Origin: Clostridiales bacterium
Lineage (GTDB): Bacteria > Bacillota > Clostridia > Oscillospirales > Oscillospiraceae
Assembly (NCBI GenBank): GCA_021200895.1
Contig: JAJQFX010000180.1
Coordinates: 1 to 12,543, forward strand
DNA: 12,543 nt
Direction: 5' to 3'
Position numbers and translations under genes: made by a program. The notes under the pieces are model-generated. The model was not told where the DNA came from and did not search any database. It saw nothing but the letters and a program-made list of their open reading frames with translations. Each line of letters opens with the position of its first letter. Within the stretch, counting starts at the first letter, position 1. Shown here piece by piece: positions 5,679 through 12,543 of the stretch.

Positions 5679-6596
5679 ATGGCAAAGATGCAGTTTTTCT
5701 TCAAGGCGGGGCAGTACCGGCTGTTCGAGATGACCTATCGGAACCGGCAGACCGAGTCCCTGTATCTCATGGGCTGCGGCATTGAGAAGTGCCGCCCCGA
5801 CTACACCTTCGGCCCTGTCAACCGGCCGGGCTACCACTTCCATGTGGTGATGTCCGGCGAGGGCTGGGTAGAGGTGAACGGGGTGCGGCACGCCGTCCAC
5901 GACGGGCAGATTTTCGTGGCCAAGCCCCATGAGGTAACGAAGTACGGGGCCAGCCATACCAACCCCTGGGCCTACTGCTGGATCACCTTCGGCGGGGAGA
6001 AGGCCCCCTACTATCTGGAGCAGGCCGGATTCCCGGAGGGGGTCAACCTCCGGGACTGCAACACCGACCCCGCCGACTTCAGCTCCCTGATTTCCGACCT
6101 GCTGGACCGGACGGAGCTGAACCTGACCCACGACCTTTGGCGGCTGGGGGTGCTGTACCAGTTCCTGGGCCTGGCCATCCGCTCCGGCAGCGGCGCGGCC
6201 CGGAGCGCTCACTCAGAATATGACCCCAATGACTATGTGCAGCATGGTCTGACCTATATACGCAACAACTTCGCGTCCATGAAAATCGGAGAGGTGTCCT
6301 CCTCCATCGGCATTGACCGCAGCTACTTCACCAAGCTGTTCACCCAGAAGATGGGCATCTCCCCCATGGATTACATGATCCTCCTGCGGATGCGGGAGGG
6401 TGCGCGGCTGCTGGCGGAGACCAATCTGCCGGTGGAGGCCATCGCCAACATGGTGGGCTACACCAGCGTCCAGTCCTTCAGCCGCATCTTTTCCAAGCAC
6501 TTTCATTGCAGCCCCAGAGCATACCGCCAGCAATCGGAGGAGTCGCGGGTGCATCTGGAGTGCCCGGAGGGGGAACTGCTCCCCCTGGACGAATAA
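5679..6596 (+). CDS. AraC-family transcriptional regulator
   Basis: This 305-residue protein has an N-terminal AraC-type cupin (about residues 40-105; RPGYHFHVVMSGEGWVEVNG, then DGQIFVAKPHEV) that would sense a sugar. The C-terminal DNA-binding domain has two helix-turn-helix units: the first around 202-222 (MKIGEVSSSIGIDRSYFTKLF) and the second around 252-276 (VEAIANMVGYTSVQSFSRIFSKHF), ending in the family signature CSPRAYR. ATG 5679 is preceded by AAGGAGGTG. It lies inside the operon rather than divergent from it, so activation of the operon would raise its own level. The CAAGTTT direct repeats upstream of the operon promoter are its most likely binding site. The ligand is probably an alpha-galactoside, from context only. 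Confidence 0.93.
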   Translation: MAKMQFFFKAGQYRLFEMTYRNRQTESLYLMGCGIEKCRPDYTFGPVNRPGYHFHVVMSGEGWVEVNGVRHAVHDGQIFVAKPHEVTKYGASHTNPWAYCWITFGGEKAPYYLEQAGFPEGVNLRDCNTDPADFSSLISDLLDRTELNLTHDLWRLGVLYQFLGLAIRSGSGAARSAHSEYDPNDYVQHGLTYIRNNFASMKIGEVSSSIGIDRSYFTKLFTQKMGISPMDYMILLRMREGARLLAETNLPVEAIANMVGYTSVQSFSRIFSKHFHCSPRAYRQQSEESRVHLECPEGELLPLDE

Positions 6597-6620
6597 AACC
6601 ACACACGGAGGACACCCGGC

Positions 6621-8858
6621 ATGAGCATTTCTTTTCAGGAGAAAGAACGCATTTTCACCCTGCAAACCCACAATACCACCTACCAGATGCAAATCGACCC
6701 CCTGGGCTACCTGTGCCATCTGTACTACGGCCCCCGGACAGCGGGAAGCCTGGGGCACCTGTACCGCCCGGCGGACTTCGGCTTCTCCCCCAACCCCTAC
6801 GCCAGCCGCTACGCGCCCCAGCACAGCCTGGACACCATGCCCCAGGAGTACACCGGCTGCAACACCGGGGACTTTCGGGTCAGCTGCCTGGCCGTCTCCG
6901 GGGAGGACGGGGCCTGCGGGGCGGCGTTGCGGTACGTCTCCCACGCCATCCTTCCCGGCAAGTACGCGGTGGAGGGGATGCCCTCCGCCTTCGCCGGGGA
7001 CGGGGAAGCGGAGACGCTGGCAGTCACCCTGGTGGACGAGGTGACAGGGCTGGAGGTGGAGCTGTACTACGGCGTGTTTGCGGAGCGGGATGTCATTACT
7101 CGGGCGGCCCGGCTGCGCAATGGCGGAACGGCGGCCCTGACGCTGGACAAAGCGGCCTCCCTGTGCCTGGACTTCCCCTTTGGGGACTGGGACCTCATCC
7201 ACTTTCAGGGGCGGCACAACATGGAGCGGCAACTGACCCGCACCGCCCTCACCGGCGGCATCCAGACGGTCTCCTCCCGCCGGGGAGCCTCCAGCCATCA
7301 GCACAACCCCTTCGTTATCCTGGCCCGGCGGGACGCCACTGAGGACTATGGCGACTGCTGCGGCCTGATGCTGGTCTACTCCGGCAGCCACCGGACGGAC
7401 GTGGAGCGGGACCAGACCGGCGGCACCCGTGTGGTCATGGGCATCCAGGACGAGTTATTCCGTTGGACTTTGGCCCCCGGCCAGAGCTTCCAGACGCCGG
7501 AGGTGCTGCTGACCTTCTCCCACCAGGGGCTGGGGCAGCTCTCCCGGAACTACCACCGCTTCCTCCGGGGGAACCTATGCCGCAGCCCCTGGGCGAAGCG
7601 CCGCCGCCCTGTGCTCATCAACAACTGGGAGGCCACCTACTTCAATTTTGACACGGAGAAAATCGTCTCCATCGCCCGCCAGGCCAGCGCCCTGGGGGTG
7701 GAGCTGCTGGTGCTGGACGACGGCTGGTTCGGCAGCCGGAACGACGAGAACCACGGCCTGGGGGACTGGTTCGTGAATGAGGAAAAGCTTCCCGGCGGGC
7801 TGGACGCTCTCATCTCAGAGGTCAACGGCCTGGGGATGCAGTTCGGCCTCTGGGTGGAGCCGGAGATGGTGAACGAGGACTCCGACCTGTACCGCGCCCA
7901 CCCGGACTGGGCGCTGACCCTGCCGGGCCGCGCCCCCACCATGGGCCGGAATCAACTGGTGCTGGACATGGGCCGGGCGGATGTGATAGAATATCTCTAT
8001 CAGCGGCTGTCCGACCTGCTGTCAGCCCACAACATCGCTTACATCAAGTGGGACATGAACCGCAGCCTCACCGACATTTACAGCCGCGCCCTGCCCCCGG
8101 AGCGGCAGGGGGAGGCGGCCCACCGGTATGTGCTGGGGGTGTACGCCCTGCTGGAGCGGCTCACCGCCCGGTTCCCGGAGGTGCTGCTGGAGGGCTGCGC
8201 CGGCGGCGGCGGACGGTTTGACGCCGGGATGCTGGCCTACTGCCCCCAAATCTGGTGCAGCGACGACACCGACGCCGTGGAGCGGCTGGCCATTCAGTAC
8301 GGCACCTCCTTCGGCTACCCCGTGTCCGCCATGGGCGCTCACGTCTCCGCCTGCCCCAACCACCAGACCGGGCGGACGGTACCCCTGGACACACGGGCCG
8401 TGGTGGCCATGCACGGCACCTTCGGCTATGAGCTGGATCTGAACCTGCTGACGGAGGCGGAAAAGGCGGCTGTCCGCCGCCAAATCCAGTGGTTCCACCG
8501 CTACTATGAGTTGATTCAGTGGGGAGACTACTACCGCCTCTCCGACTTCACGCAGACCTCTGATTACGCCGCCTGGCAGACCGTCTCGCCGGACAGAGGC
8601 GAGGCGCTGGTCAGCGTCGTCATCCCCCACGTCCGGGCCACCACCCCGCTGATCCACCTCTGCTTCCGGGGGCTGGACGAGGGCGGGGTCTACCGGGTGA
8701 CGGAGTTCGCCGCCTTTGGCAGCGGCAGCGACGGCCTGGCCGCCCAGGAGGAGGGCAAAGAGTACACCGGCGGGGCGCTGATGTACGGCGGATTCGTCCT
8801 CCCCCGGCTGTATGGCGACTGCCCCAGCGTCCAAATCCACCTGGAGAAGGTGCAGTGA
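6621..8858 (+). CDS. alpha-galactosidase, GH36
   Basis: This 745-residue enzyme matches GH36 alpha-galactosidases in length and motifs: an N-terminal beta-sandwich, then a TIM barrel with VLDDGWFGSRNDENHGLGDW, LWVEPEMVNEDSDLY, YIKWDMNRS, GCAGGGGRFD and WCSDDTDAVERL, and a C-terminal beta domain. The nucleophile is Asp478 (KWDMNR) and the acid/base Asp548 (CSDD), the same numbers as in the Geobacillus AgaA-type enzymes. There is no signal peptide, so it acts in the cytoplasm on imported melibiose, raffinose or stachyose, releasing galactose and leaving sucrose from raffinose. GGAGG at 6607-6611 precedes ATG by nine bases. The gene follows the regulator by 24 bases and is separated by one base from the next start. 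The activity is well supported; the natural substrate is inferred. Confidence 0.95.
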   Translation: MSISFQEKERIFTLQTHNTTYQMQIDPLGYLCHLYYGPRTAGSLGHLYRPADFGFSPNPYASRYAPQHSLDTMPQEYTGCNTGDFRVSCLAVSGEDGACGAALRYVSHAILPGKYAVEGMPSAFAGDGEAETLAVTLVDEVTGLEVELYYGVFAERDVITRAARLRNGGTAALTLDKAASLCLDFPFGDWDLIHFQGRHNMERQLTRTALTGGIQTVSSRRGASSHQHNPFVILARRDATEDYGDCCGLMLVYSGSHRTDVERDQTGGTRVVMGIQDELFRWTLAPGQSFQTPEVLLTFSHQGLGQLSRNYHRFLRGNLCRSPWAKRRRPVLINNWEATYFNFDTEKIVSIARQASALGVELLVLDDGWFGSRNDENHGLGDWFVNEEKLPGGLDALISEVNGLGMQFGLWVEPEMVNEDSDLYRAHPDWALTLPGRAPTMGRNQLVLDMGRADVIEYLYQRLSDLLSAHNIAYIKWDMNRSLTDIYSRALPPERQGEAAHRYVLGVYALLERLTARFPEVLLEGCAGGGGRFDAGMLAYCPQIWCSDDTDAVERLAIQYGTSFGYPVSAMGAHVSACPNHQTGRTVPLDTRAVVAMHGTFGYELDLNLLTEAEKAAVRRQIQWFHRYYELIQWGDYYRLSDFTQTSDYAAWQTVSPDRGEALVSVVIPHVRATTPLIHLCFRGLDEGGVYRVTEFAAFGSGSDGLAAQEEGKEYTGGALMYGGFVLPRLYGDCPSVQIHLEKVQ

Positions 8859-8859
8859 G

Positions 8860-9534
8860 ATGGATACCCTGAAAACCCGCATGGCGGCGGAGTGGAAGAA
8901 GATTTGCGCCCTGCCCCGCAAGGAGCGGCCCGGCTACGTCTGGGATTACTATAAACTGTGGATTTTAGCCCTGGCGGCGGTGTTGGTATTCGCCGTCACC
9001 ATGACCTGGCACGCCGTCACCACCCCCTCGGAGACCTGGTTCTTCGCCTGCTTCGCCAACGTGGAGGCGAATTTGGGGGAGGGCTCCGACCTGCACACCG
9101 GCTTCGCGAAGTACGCCGGATACGACCTGACGGAAGGCGTCCTCCAGTTCGAGGACGAGATTTACTGCAAGCCCGCCACCAACTCCACCACCGGCAGCGC
9201 CTATTACGAGCTGCTGACCGCCTATCTGGACGCAGGCACCCTGGACGTGGTGGTGATGGGGACAGACGACCTGCTGGCGGTGGGGGAGGCCGGGCGGCTC
9301 ATGGATTTGTCCGATGCGCGGATCTCCGCCCTGGCGGAGGAATACGCCGACCGTATCCTCACCGTGGAGGCCGACCTGGAGGACGACGGGGAATTGACCC
9401 AGGTGCCGGTGGGCATCGACCTCTCCGGCTCCCGGCTGGATGAGTATTACAGCGACGGCTGCGCCCTGGGCGTCTCTGCCAACGCCCCCCATATCGACCA
9501 AATCGCCCTGTTTCTCAGCTATCTCTTCTCCTGA
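8860..9534 (+). CDS. membrane-anchored protein of unknown function, binding-protein-like outer domain
   Basis: I do not recognise a named family. The 224 residues begin with a charged cytoplasmic helix, MDTLKTRMAAEWKKICALP, then a YVWDYYKLW motif at 26-34 leading into one membrane helix (about 33-50). The rest should lie outside the cell. That part has EGVLQFEDEIYCKP, a YYELLTAYLDAGTLDVVVMG segment and DLLAVGEAGRLMDLSD, which resemble the first lobe of sugar-binding proteins, where a protein helix often precedes DVVxxxxDD and LLDL. It is too short to be a full two-lobe binding protein. ATG 8860 starts one base after the alpha-galactosidase stop, with GGAGAAGG upstream inside that gene, suggesting translational coupling. 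The YesL gene follows by 18 bases. I remember similar short WDYYK proteins beside YesL in Clostridia, but this needs a search. Confidence 0.85.
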   Translation: MDTLKTRMAAEWKKICALPRKERPGYVWDYYKLWILALAAVLVFAVTMTWHAVTTPSETWFFACFANVEANLGEGSDLHTGFAKYAGYDLTEGVLQFEDEIYCKPATNSTTGSAYYELLTAYLDAGTLDVVVMGTDDLLAVGEAGRLMDLSDARISALAEEYADRILTVEADLEDDGELTQVPVGIDLSGSRLDEYYSDGCALGVSANAPHIDQIALFLSYLFS

Positions 9535-9552
9535 ACGGAAACGGAGGTTCTT

Positions 9553-10266
9553 ATGCGATTTTTACGCGGATTTATGGATAACGACAGCGCCTTCGGGCAG
9601 CTGATGACCCGCTGCGGCATCCTCATCGCGGCGAACCTGCTGTTCGTCCTCACCCTCCTGCCGGTGGTGACGGCGGGGGCGGGGTACGCCGCCCTGTACT
9701 TCACCCTGCTGACCTGCCTGCGGGAGAAGAGCTGCAACCCCTTCTCCACCTTCTGGCGGGGGTTCAGGAGCAACTTCAAGCAGGGCACCCTCTGCCTGCT
9801 GGCGCTGGCCGCCCTGGGGGCGGTGCTGTGGCTGGAGCTGAGCTGGTGTGACCAGTTTGACGGGGCGATGACCCTATTTCGCTACCCGCTGATGGCCATC
9901 GGCGTGGCGGCTGTCGTGCTGGGATGCTATGTGTTCCCGGTGATGGCGGCCTTCCAGGTCAGCTTTAAACAGCTTTTGATGGATTCGGTGTACTTCGCCG
10001 TGAAGCGGCCTGTCACCACCATCGCCGTACTCGTCGCCAACATCGCCCCTATGGCGGTGACTTATCTGGACCGGGGGAACCTGCCCACCTACGCCTTCCT
10101 GTGGGTGCTGTGCGGCTTCGCCCTGGTCACCATGTTCAACGCCAGCCTGCTGCTGAAATCCTTCGCCCCTTATCTGGAGCAGCAGGCCGAGGAGGAACCC
10201 CCGGCAGAGGGCCACGTCCAAACGGAGCAGGAGATTTTGGCGGATATGAAAAAGCTGGGAATGTAA
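9553..10266 (+). CDS. YesL/DUF624 family membrane protein
   Basis: This 237-residue protein has the DUF624 (YesL) pattern: a short N-terminal region MRFLRGFMDNDSAFGQ, a first helix ILIAANLLFVLTLLPVVTAGAGYAALYF (about 24-50), a FSTFWRGFRSNFKQG stretch, and about three or four further helices. An acidic C-terminal tail contains EQEILADMKKLGM. YesL proteins occur in many Firmicute carbohydrate operons next to ABC sugar transporters; their role is unknown, though an accessory part in transport or sensing is often suggested. GGAGG at 9543-9547 lies five bases before ATG 9553. It sits between the membrane-anchored binding-protein-like gene and the GH13 gene, which strengthens the idea that the two membrane proteins act together. 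Confidence 0.88.
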   Translation: MRFLRGFMDNDSAFGQLMTRCGILIAANLLFVLTLLPVVTAGAGYAALYFTLLTCLREKSCNPFSTFWRGFRSNFKQGTLCLLALAALGAVLWLELSWCDQFDGAMTLFRYPLMAIGVAAVVLGCYVFPVMAAFQVSFKQLLMDSVYFAVKRPVTTIAVLVANIAPMAVTYLDRGNLPTYAFLWVLCGFALVTMFNASLLLKSFAPYLEQQAEEEPPAEGHVQTEQEILADMKKLGM

Positions 10267-10290
10267 CCATCAACAAAGGAGCAATGTAAC

Positions 10291-12128
10291 ATGACAGAGG
10301 AGTTTCAGGCCAGGCTGGCCGCCCGCTACGATGAGCTGAAGTGGCTCTGCTGTGAGCTGTACCAGGGCCGGGAGGACACCCTCGGCAGTCTGCTGACCGC
10401 CACGGAGGCGGCCTACCAGGCCAGGGCTGAGGCGTTGAAGCAGTCCGACCGGGCCAGGGAGGCCGACCCCGGCTGGTACCGCCAGCGGGACAAGCTGGGG
10501 ATGATGCTCTACACCAAGCCCTTCGCAGGCTCCCTGCGGGGGGGGTGGAAGGGAAGCTGGACTACCTCCAGGCGTGCGGCGTGAACTACCTCCACCTGAT
10601 GCCGCTGCTGGAAAGCCCCAAGGGCCGCAGCGACGGCGGCTACGCCGTCTCCAACTTCCGGCGGGTGCAGCCGGAGTTGGGGACGATGGACGATTTGGAA
10701 GCCCTGGCCGGGGACTGCCACCGGCGGGGCATTTCGCTGTGTCTGGACTTCGTGATGAACCACACCAGCGAGGAGCATGAGTGGGCCCGCCGGGCCAGGG
10801 CCGGGGAGCGGGAGTACCAGGAGCGGTACTTCTTTTACGACAGCTGGGACATCCCCAATCAGTACGAGCAGACAGTGCCCCAGGTGTTTCCCACCGATGC
10901 CCCCGGCAACTTCACCTGGCAGGCGGACATACAGAAGGTAGTCATGACCACCTTCTACCCCTATCAGTGGGATTTGAACTACGCCAACCCGGTGGTCTTT
11001 CGGGAGATGACGGAGAACCTGCTGTTCCTCACCAACCGGGGCATTGACGTGATACGGCTGGACGCCGTCCCCTACATCTGGAAGCAGCTGGGCACCAACT
11101 GCCGCAACCTGCCCCAGGTGCATAACCTGGTGCGGATGCTCCGCATCGTCACCGAGGTGGTCTGCCCCGGCGTGCTGCTGCTGGGGGAGGTGGTGATGGA
11201 GCCTGCCCTGGTGGCCCCCTACTTCGGCACGCCGGAGAAGCCGGAATGCCATATGCTCTACAACGTGACGGCCATGTGTACCACCTGGCACACGGCGGCC
11301 ACCCATGACGTGCGCCTGTTGCGGCACCAGCTGGACCAGGTGGCGGCCCTCCCCAAGGGTTACACCTTCCAGAACTACCTCCGCTGCCATGATGACATCG
11401 GCTGGGGGCTGGACTACCCCTTCCTGGCCCAGTTCGGCATGAGAGAGGTACCCCACAAGCGGTTCCTGAACGACTACTATACCGGGAAGCTGCCCTACAG
11501 CGCCAGCCGGGGGGCCTTGTACAATGACGACGAGCGGCTGGGGGACGCCCGCCTCTGCGGCACCACCGCCTCCCTCTGCGGCCTGGAGACGGCCCTGGAA
11601 ACGGGAGACGCGGGGCTGACGGAGCAGGCGCTGGCGCTGGACCTGATGCTCCACGCCTGTATGCTGTCCCAAAGCGGCATTCCGGTGCTGTACGCCGGGG
11701 ACGAGGTGGGCCAGCGGAACGACTGGGGCTATTTGAACGACCCGGAGAAGGCCGGTGACAGCCGCTACCTCCACCGGGGGGACTTCCGGTGGGACGAAGC
11801 GGCGCTGCGGCAGGAGCCGGACACCGTCCAGGGGCGGCTGTTCCGGGGGCTGCGGCAGCTGGAGGAGGCACGGCAGGCTGCCCCCGTCTTTGACGCGGAC
11901 GCGGACTTTTGGACGGTGGACGCCGGGAACGACGCCGTGCTGACCCTGGGCCGATACAAGGCCGGGGAGAAGCTCTACGGCCTGTACAATTTCAGCCCGG
12001 AGCCCCAGACCGCCTGGCTGGCGGAGCCTGGGCCTTACCGCGACCTCCGCACCGGGGCAGAGGTGAACGCCTACGGCGCGGTGACGCTGGAGGGGTACGG
12101 CTTCCTGTGGCTGCTGAAACGGGTGTAG
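10291..12128 (+). CDS. amylosucrase-like GH13_4 enzyme, split by a frameshift
   Basis: Two adjacent frames together make one GH13 subfamily 4 (amylosucrase/sucrose hydrolase) protein of about 612 residues. Frame one (from ATG 10291) covers the helical N-terminal domain up to LYTKPFAGSLRG and runs to a stop at 10582-10584. From 10545 the -1 frame continues with VEGKLDYLQACGVNYLHLMP to the end. The catalytic set is complete in the second part: RLDAVPYIWKQLGTNCRNLPQ (nucleophile Asp at 11061-11063), GEVV (acid/base Glu at 11187-11189) and CHDDIGW (Asp at 11391-11393). The NHTSEEHEWA and QWDLNYANP motifs also match amylosucrases. No signal peptide is seen, so it is cytoplasmic. It would use sucrose from raffinose cleavage, either building a glucan and releasing fructose or hydrolysing sucrose; the sequence does not decide which. 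The break falls exactly at eight Gs (10538-10545); as written the full protein is not made without slippage or correction. Confidence 0.85.
10538..10545 (+). other. eight-G homopolymer at the frameshift
   Basis: The reading frame of the GH13 gene breaks at this run. Frame-zero codons are CGG (10537-10539), GGG, GGG and TGG. A G GGG GGG heptamer (10539-10545) allows a -1 shift so that translation continues at GTG (10545-10547), Val-Glu. Six or nine Gs would make the gene intact; nine gives one extra glycine relative to the GV(E/G)xKL pattern expected at this point. Confidence 0.9.
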
Positions 12129-12174
12129 TCCGGGGGACGCGCCATCGGCGGCGCCAACAATCGGATAGAAACGC

Positions 12175-12214
12175 CAACCGCGGCGGGAGCGATGCTCCCG
12201 CCGCGGTTGTTTTT
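12175..12214 (+). terminator. rho-independent terminator of the operon
   Basis: CAACCGCGGCGGGAGC (12175-12190) and GCTCCCGCCGCGGTTG (12194-12209) are a perfect 16-bp stem with a three-base GAT loop, followed by TTTTT (12210-12214). It lies 46 bases after the GH13 stop and faces a convergent gene. There is no matching A run on its left side, so it ends only rightward transcription. Confidence 0.95.
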
Positions 12215-12236
12215 CGCTGGGTTGGGTTTTTCGTGC

Positions 12237-12271
12237 GCCGCTCCGACTAATACTGTCCGGGATGGAGCGGC
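12237..12271. other. inverted repeat in the convergent gap
   Basis: GCCGCTCC (12237-12244) pairs with GGAGCGGC (12264-12271), separated by 19 bases, just beyond the stop of the leftward cell-wall gene. On the minus strand it is followed by A-rich rather than T-rich DNA, so it is not a standard terminator for that gene. It may be a weak 3'-end hairpin. Confidence 0.3.
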
Positions 12272-12286
12272 AGGGCTTGCTTCAGG

Positions 12287-12543
12287 TCAGGCGACCTTGC
12301 CCTTGACGATGTTGTAGGTCTTGCCGTTGTAAGTAACCTTGCCGGTGTAAGAACTCTGCATCTTGCCGTTCTTCACATAGTACCAACTGCCGGAGGAATA
12401 CTTCACCAGACCGGTGTAGCTATAGTCGATTTTGCCGTTCTTCACATAGTACCAGGAACCGGAGGAGTGCTTCACCAGACCGGTGTAGGAACTCTGCATT
12501 GCGCCGTTCTTGACATAGTACCAGGTGCCAGAGGTATGCTTCA
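12287..12543 (-). CDS. C-terminal part of a cell-wall-binding repeat protein
   Basis: Only the last 84 complete codons are in the window; the gene continues past the right edge. The sequence is made of 23-residue units of the form YTGLVKxSSGSWYYVKNGKxxxS, ending with a diverged unit YTGKVTYNGKTYNIVKGKVA. Aromatic pairs (WYY) with Gly turns are typical of choline- or glucan-binding type cell-wall repeats, which hold secreted enzymes or adhesins to the envelope. The catalytic or N-terminal part is not visible, so the job of the whole protein cannot be told. It is convergent with the sugar operon and separated from it by a strong terminator, so it is a separate unit. Confidence 0.85.
   Translation of the reverse strand, partial: KHTSGTWYYVKNGAMQSSYTGLVKHSSGSWYYVKNGKIDYSYTGLVKYSSGSWYYVKNGKMQSSYTGKVTYNGKTYNIVKGKVA
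12342..12543 (-). repeat. 69-bp tandem coding repeats
   Basis: The string CCGGTGTA recurs at 12342, 12411 and 12480, exactly 69 bases apart, and the units are highly similar at DNA level. At least two full units and part of a third are present. Each encodes 23 residues of the cell-wall-binding protein. Such near-identical units can gain or lose copies by recombination. Confidence 0.85.

Noticed and set aside
6213..7391. Minus-strand open frame of 392 codons opposite the AraC and GH36 genes
   Set aside because: It spans the junction of two well-supported plus-strand genes and gives low-complexity Gly/Val/Gln-rich protein with no homology signal.
10509..11774. Minus-strand open frame of 421 codons opposite the GH13 gene
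   Set aside because: The plus strand carries all amylosucrase catalytic motifs, and the minus product has no domain-like pattern.
10545..12128. Separate GH13 gene starting at the GTG inside the G run
   Set aside because: It would lack the N-terminal domain and the first barrel strand. The upstream frame encodes exactly those missing parts, so this is one split gene rather than two.
1..12543. CRISPR array, rRNA, tRNA, transposase or phage genes
   Set aside because: No regularly spaced short repeats with unique spacers, no tRNA cloverleaf and no rRNA-like stretch were seen. The only regular repeat is the coding 69-bp one.

Overview
The window looks like a chromosomal segment of a GC-rich, low-GC-phylum-type Firmicute, most likely a gut Clostridia of the Oscillospiraceae/Ruminococcaceae kind (Flavonifractor/Lawsonibacter-like). 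This rests on strong AAGGAGG-type ribosome binding sites, strongly GC-biased third codon positions, a lipoprotein sugar-binding protein without a local ATPase gene, a YesL (DUF624) protein, a YetF-type DUF421 membrane protein, and a cell-wall protein with 23-residue SYTGLVK/SWYYVKNGK repeats. The genus is an inference and cannot be fixed from the window.

Layout, left to right. Positions 1-322 hold perhaps the last 15 codons of a gene running in from the left, small hairpins, and a palindromic element that looks like an interspersed repeat. A DUF421/YetF membrane protein gene (323-997, +) follows. A visibly more AT-rich module at about 1000-2340 holds a SLOG-type (YpsA-like) protein (1113-1553, -) and a small XRE-family repressor (1698-1955, +). 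The two are divergent, and their shared promoter region is bracketed by a perfect 11-bp inverted repeat. A strong terminator closes the regulator gene.

The main content is a plus-strand carbohydrate operon (about 2294-12214). It has a good promoter (TTGTCA-17 bp-TATACT) and ends in a textbook terminator. Gene order is: sugar-binding lipoprotein, two permeases, AraC-family regulator, GH36 alpha-galactosidase, a membrane-anchored protein with a binding-protein-like outer domain, a YesL/DUF624 membrane protein, and an amylosucrase-like GH13 enzyme. The simplest reading is uptake and breakdown of raffinose-family alpha-galactosides. The ABC importer (using an ATPase encoded elsewhere) brings in the oligosaccharide, the cytoplasmic alpha-galactosidase removes galactose, and the GH13_4 enzyme acts on the sucrose left over. 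The AraC protein is the likely local activator. Two strong GC-rich stem-loops lie between genes, one after the binding-protein gene and one before the regulator gene, and probably set different mRNA levels along the operon.

The most notable oddity is that the amylosucrase-like gene is split by a frameshift exactly at a run of eight G residues (10538-10545). All catalytic residues are intact downstream. This could be an assembly error, a phase-variable switch, ribosomal slippage at a G GGG GGG heptamer, or early decay. At the right edge, on the minus strand, is the C-terminal end of a cell-wall-binding repeat protein with 69-bp tandem repeats; the rest lies outside the window.
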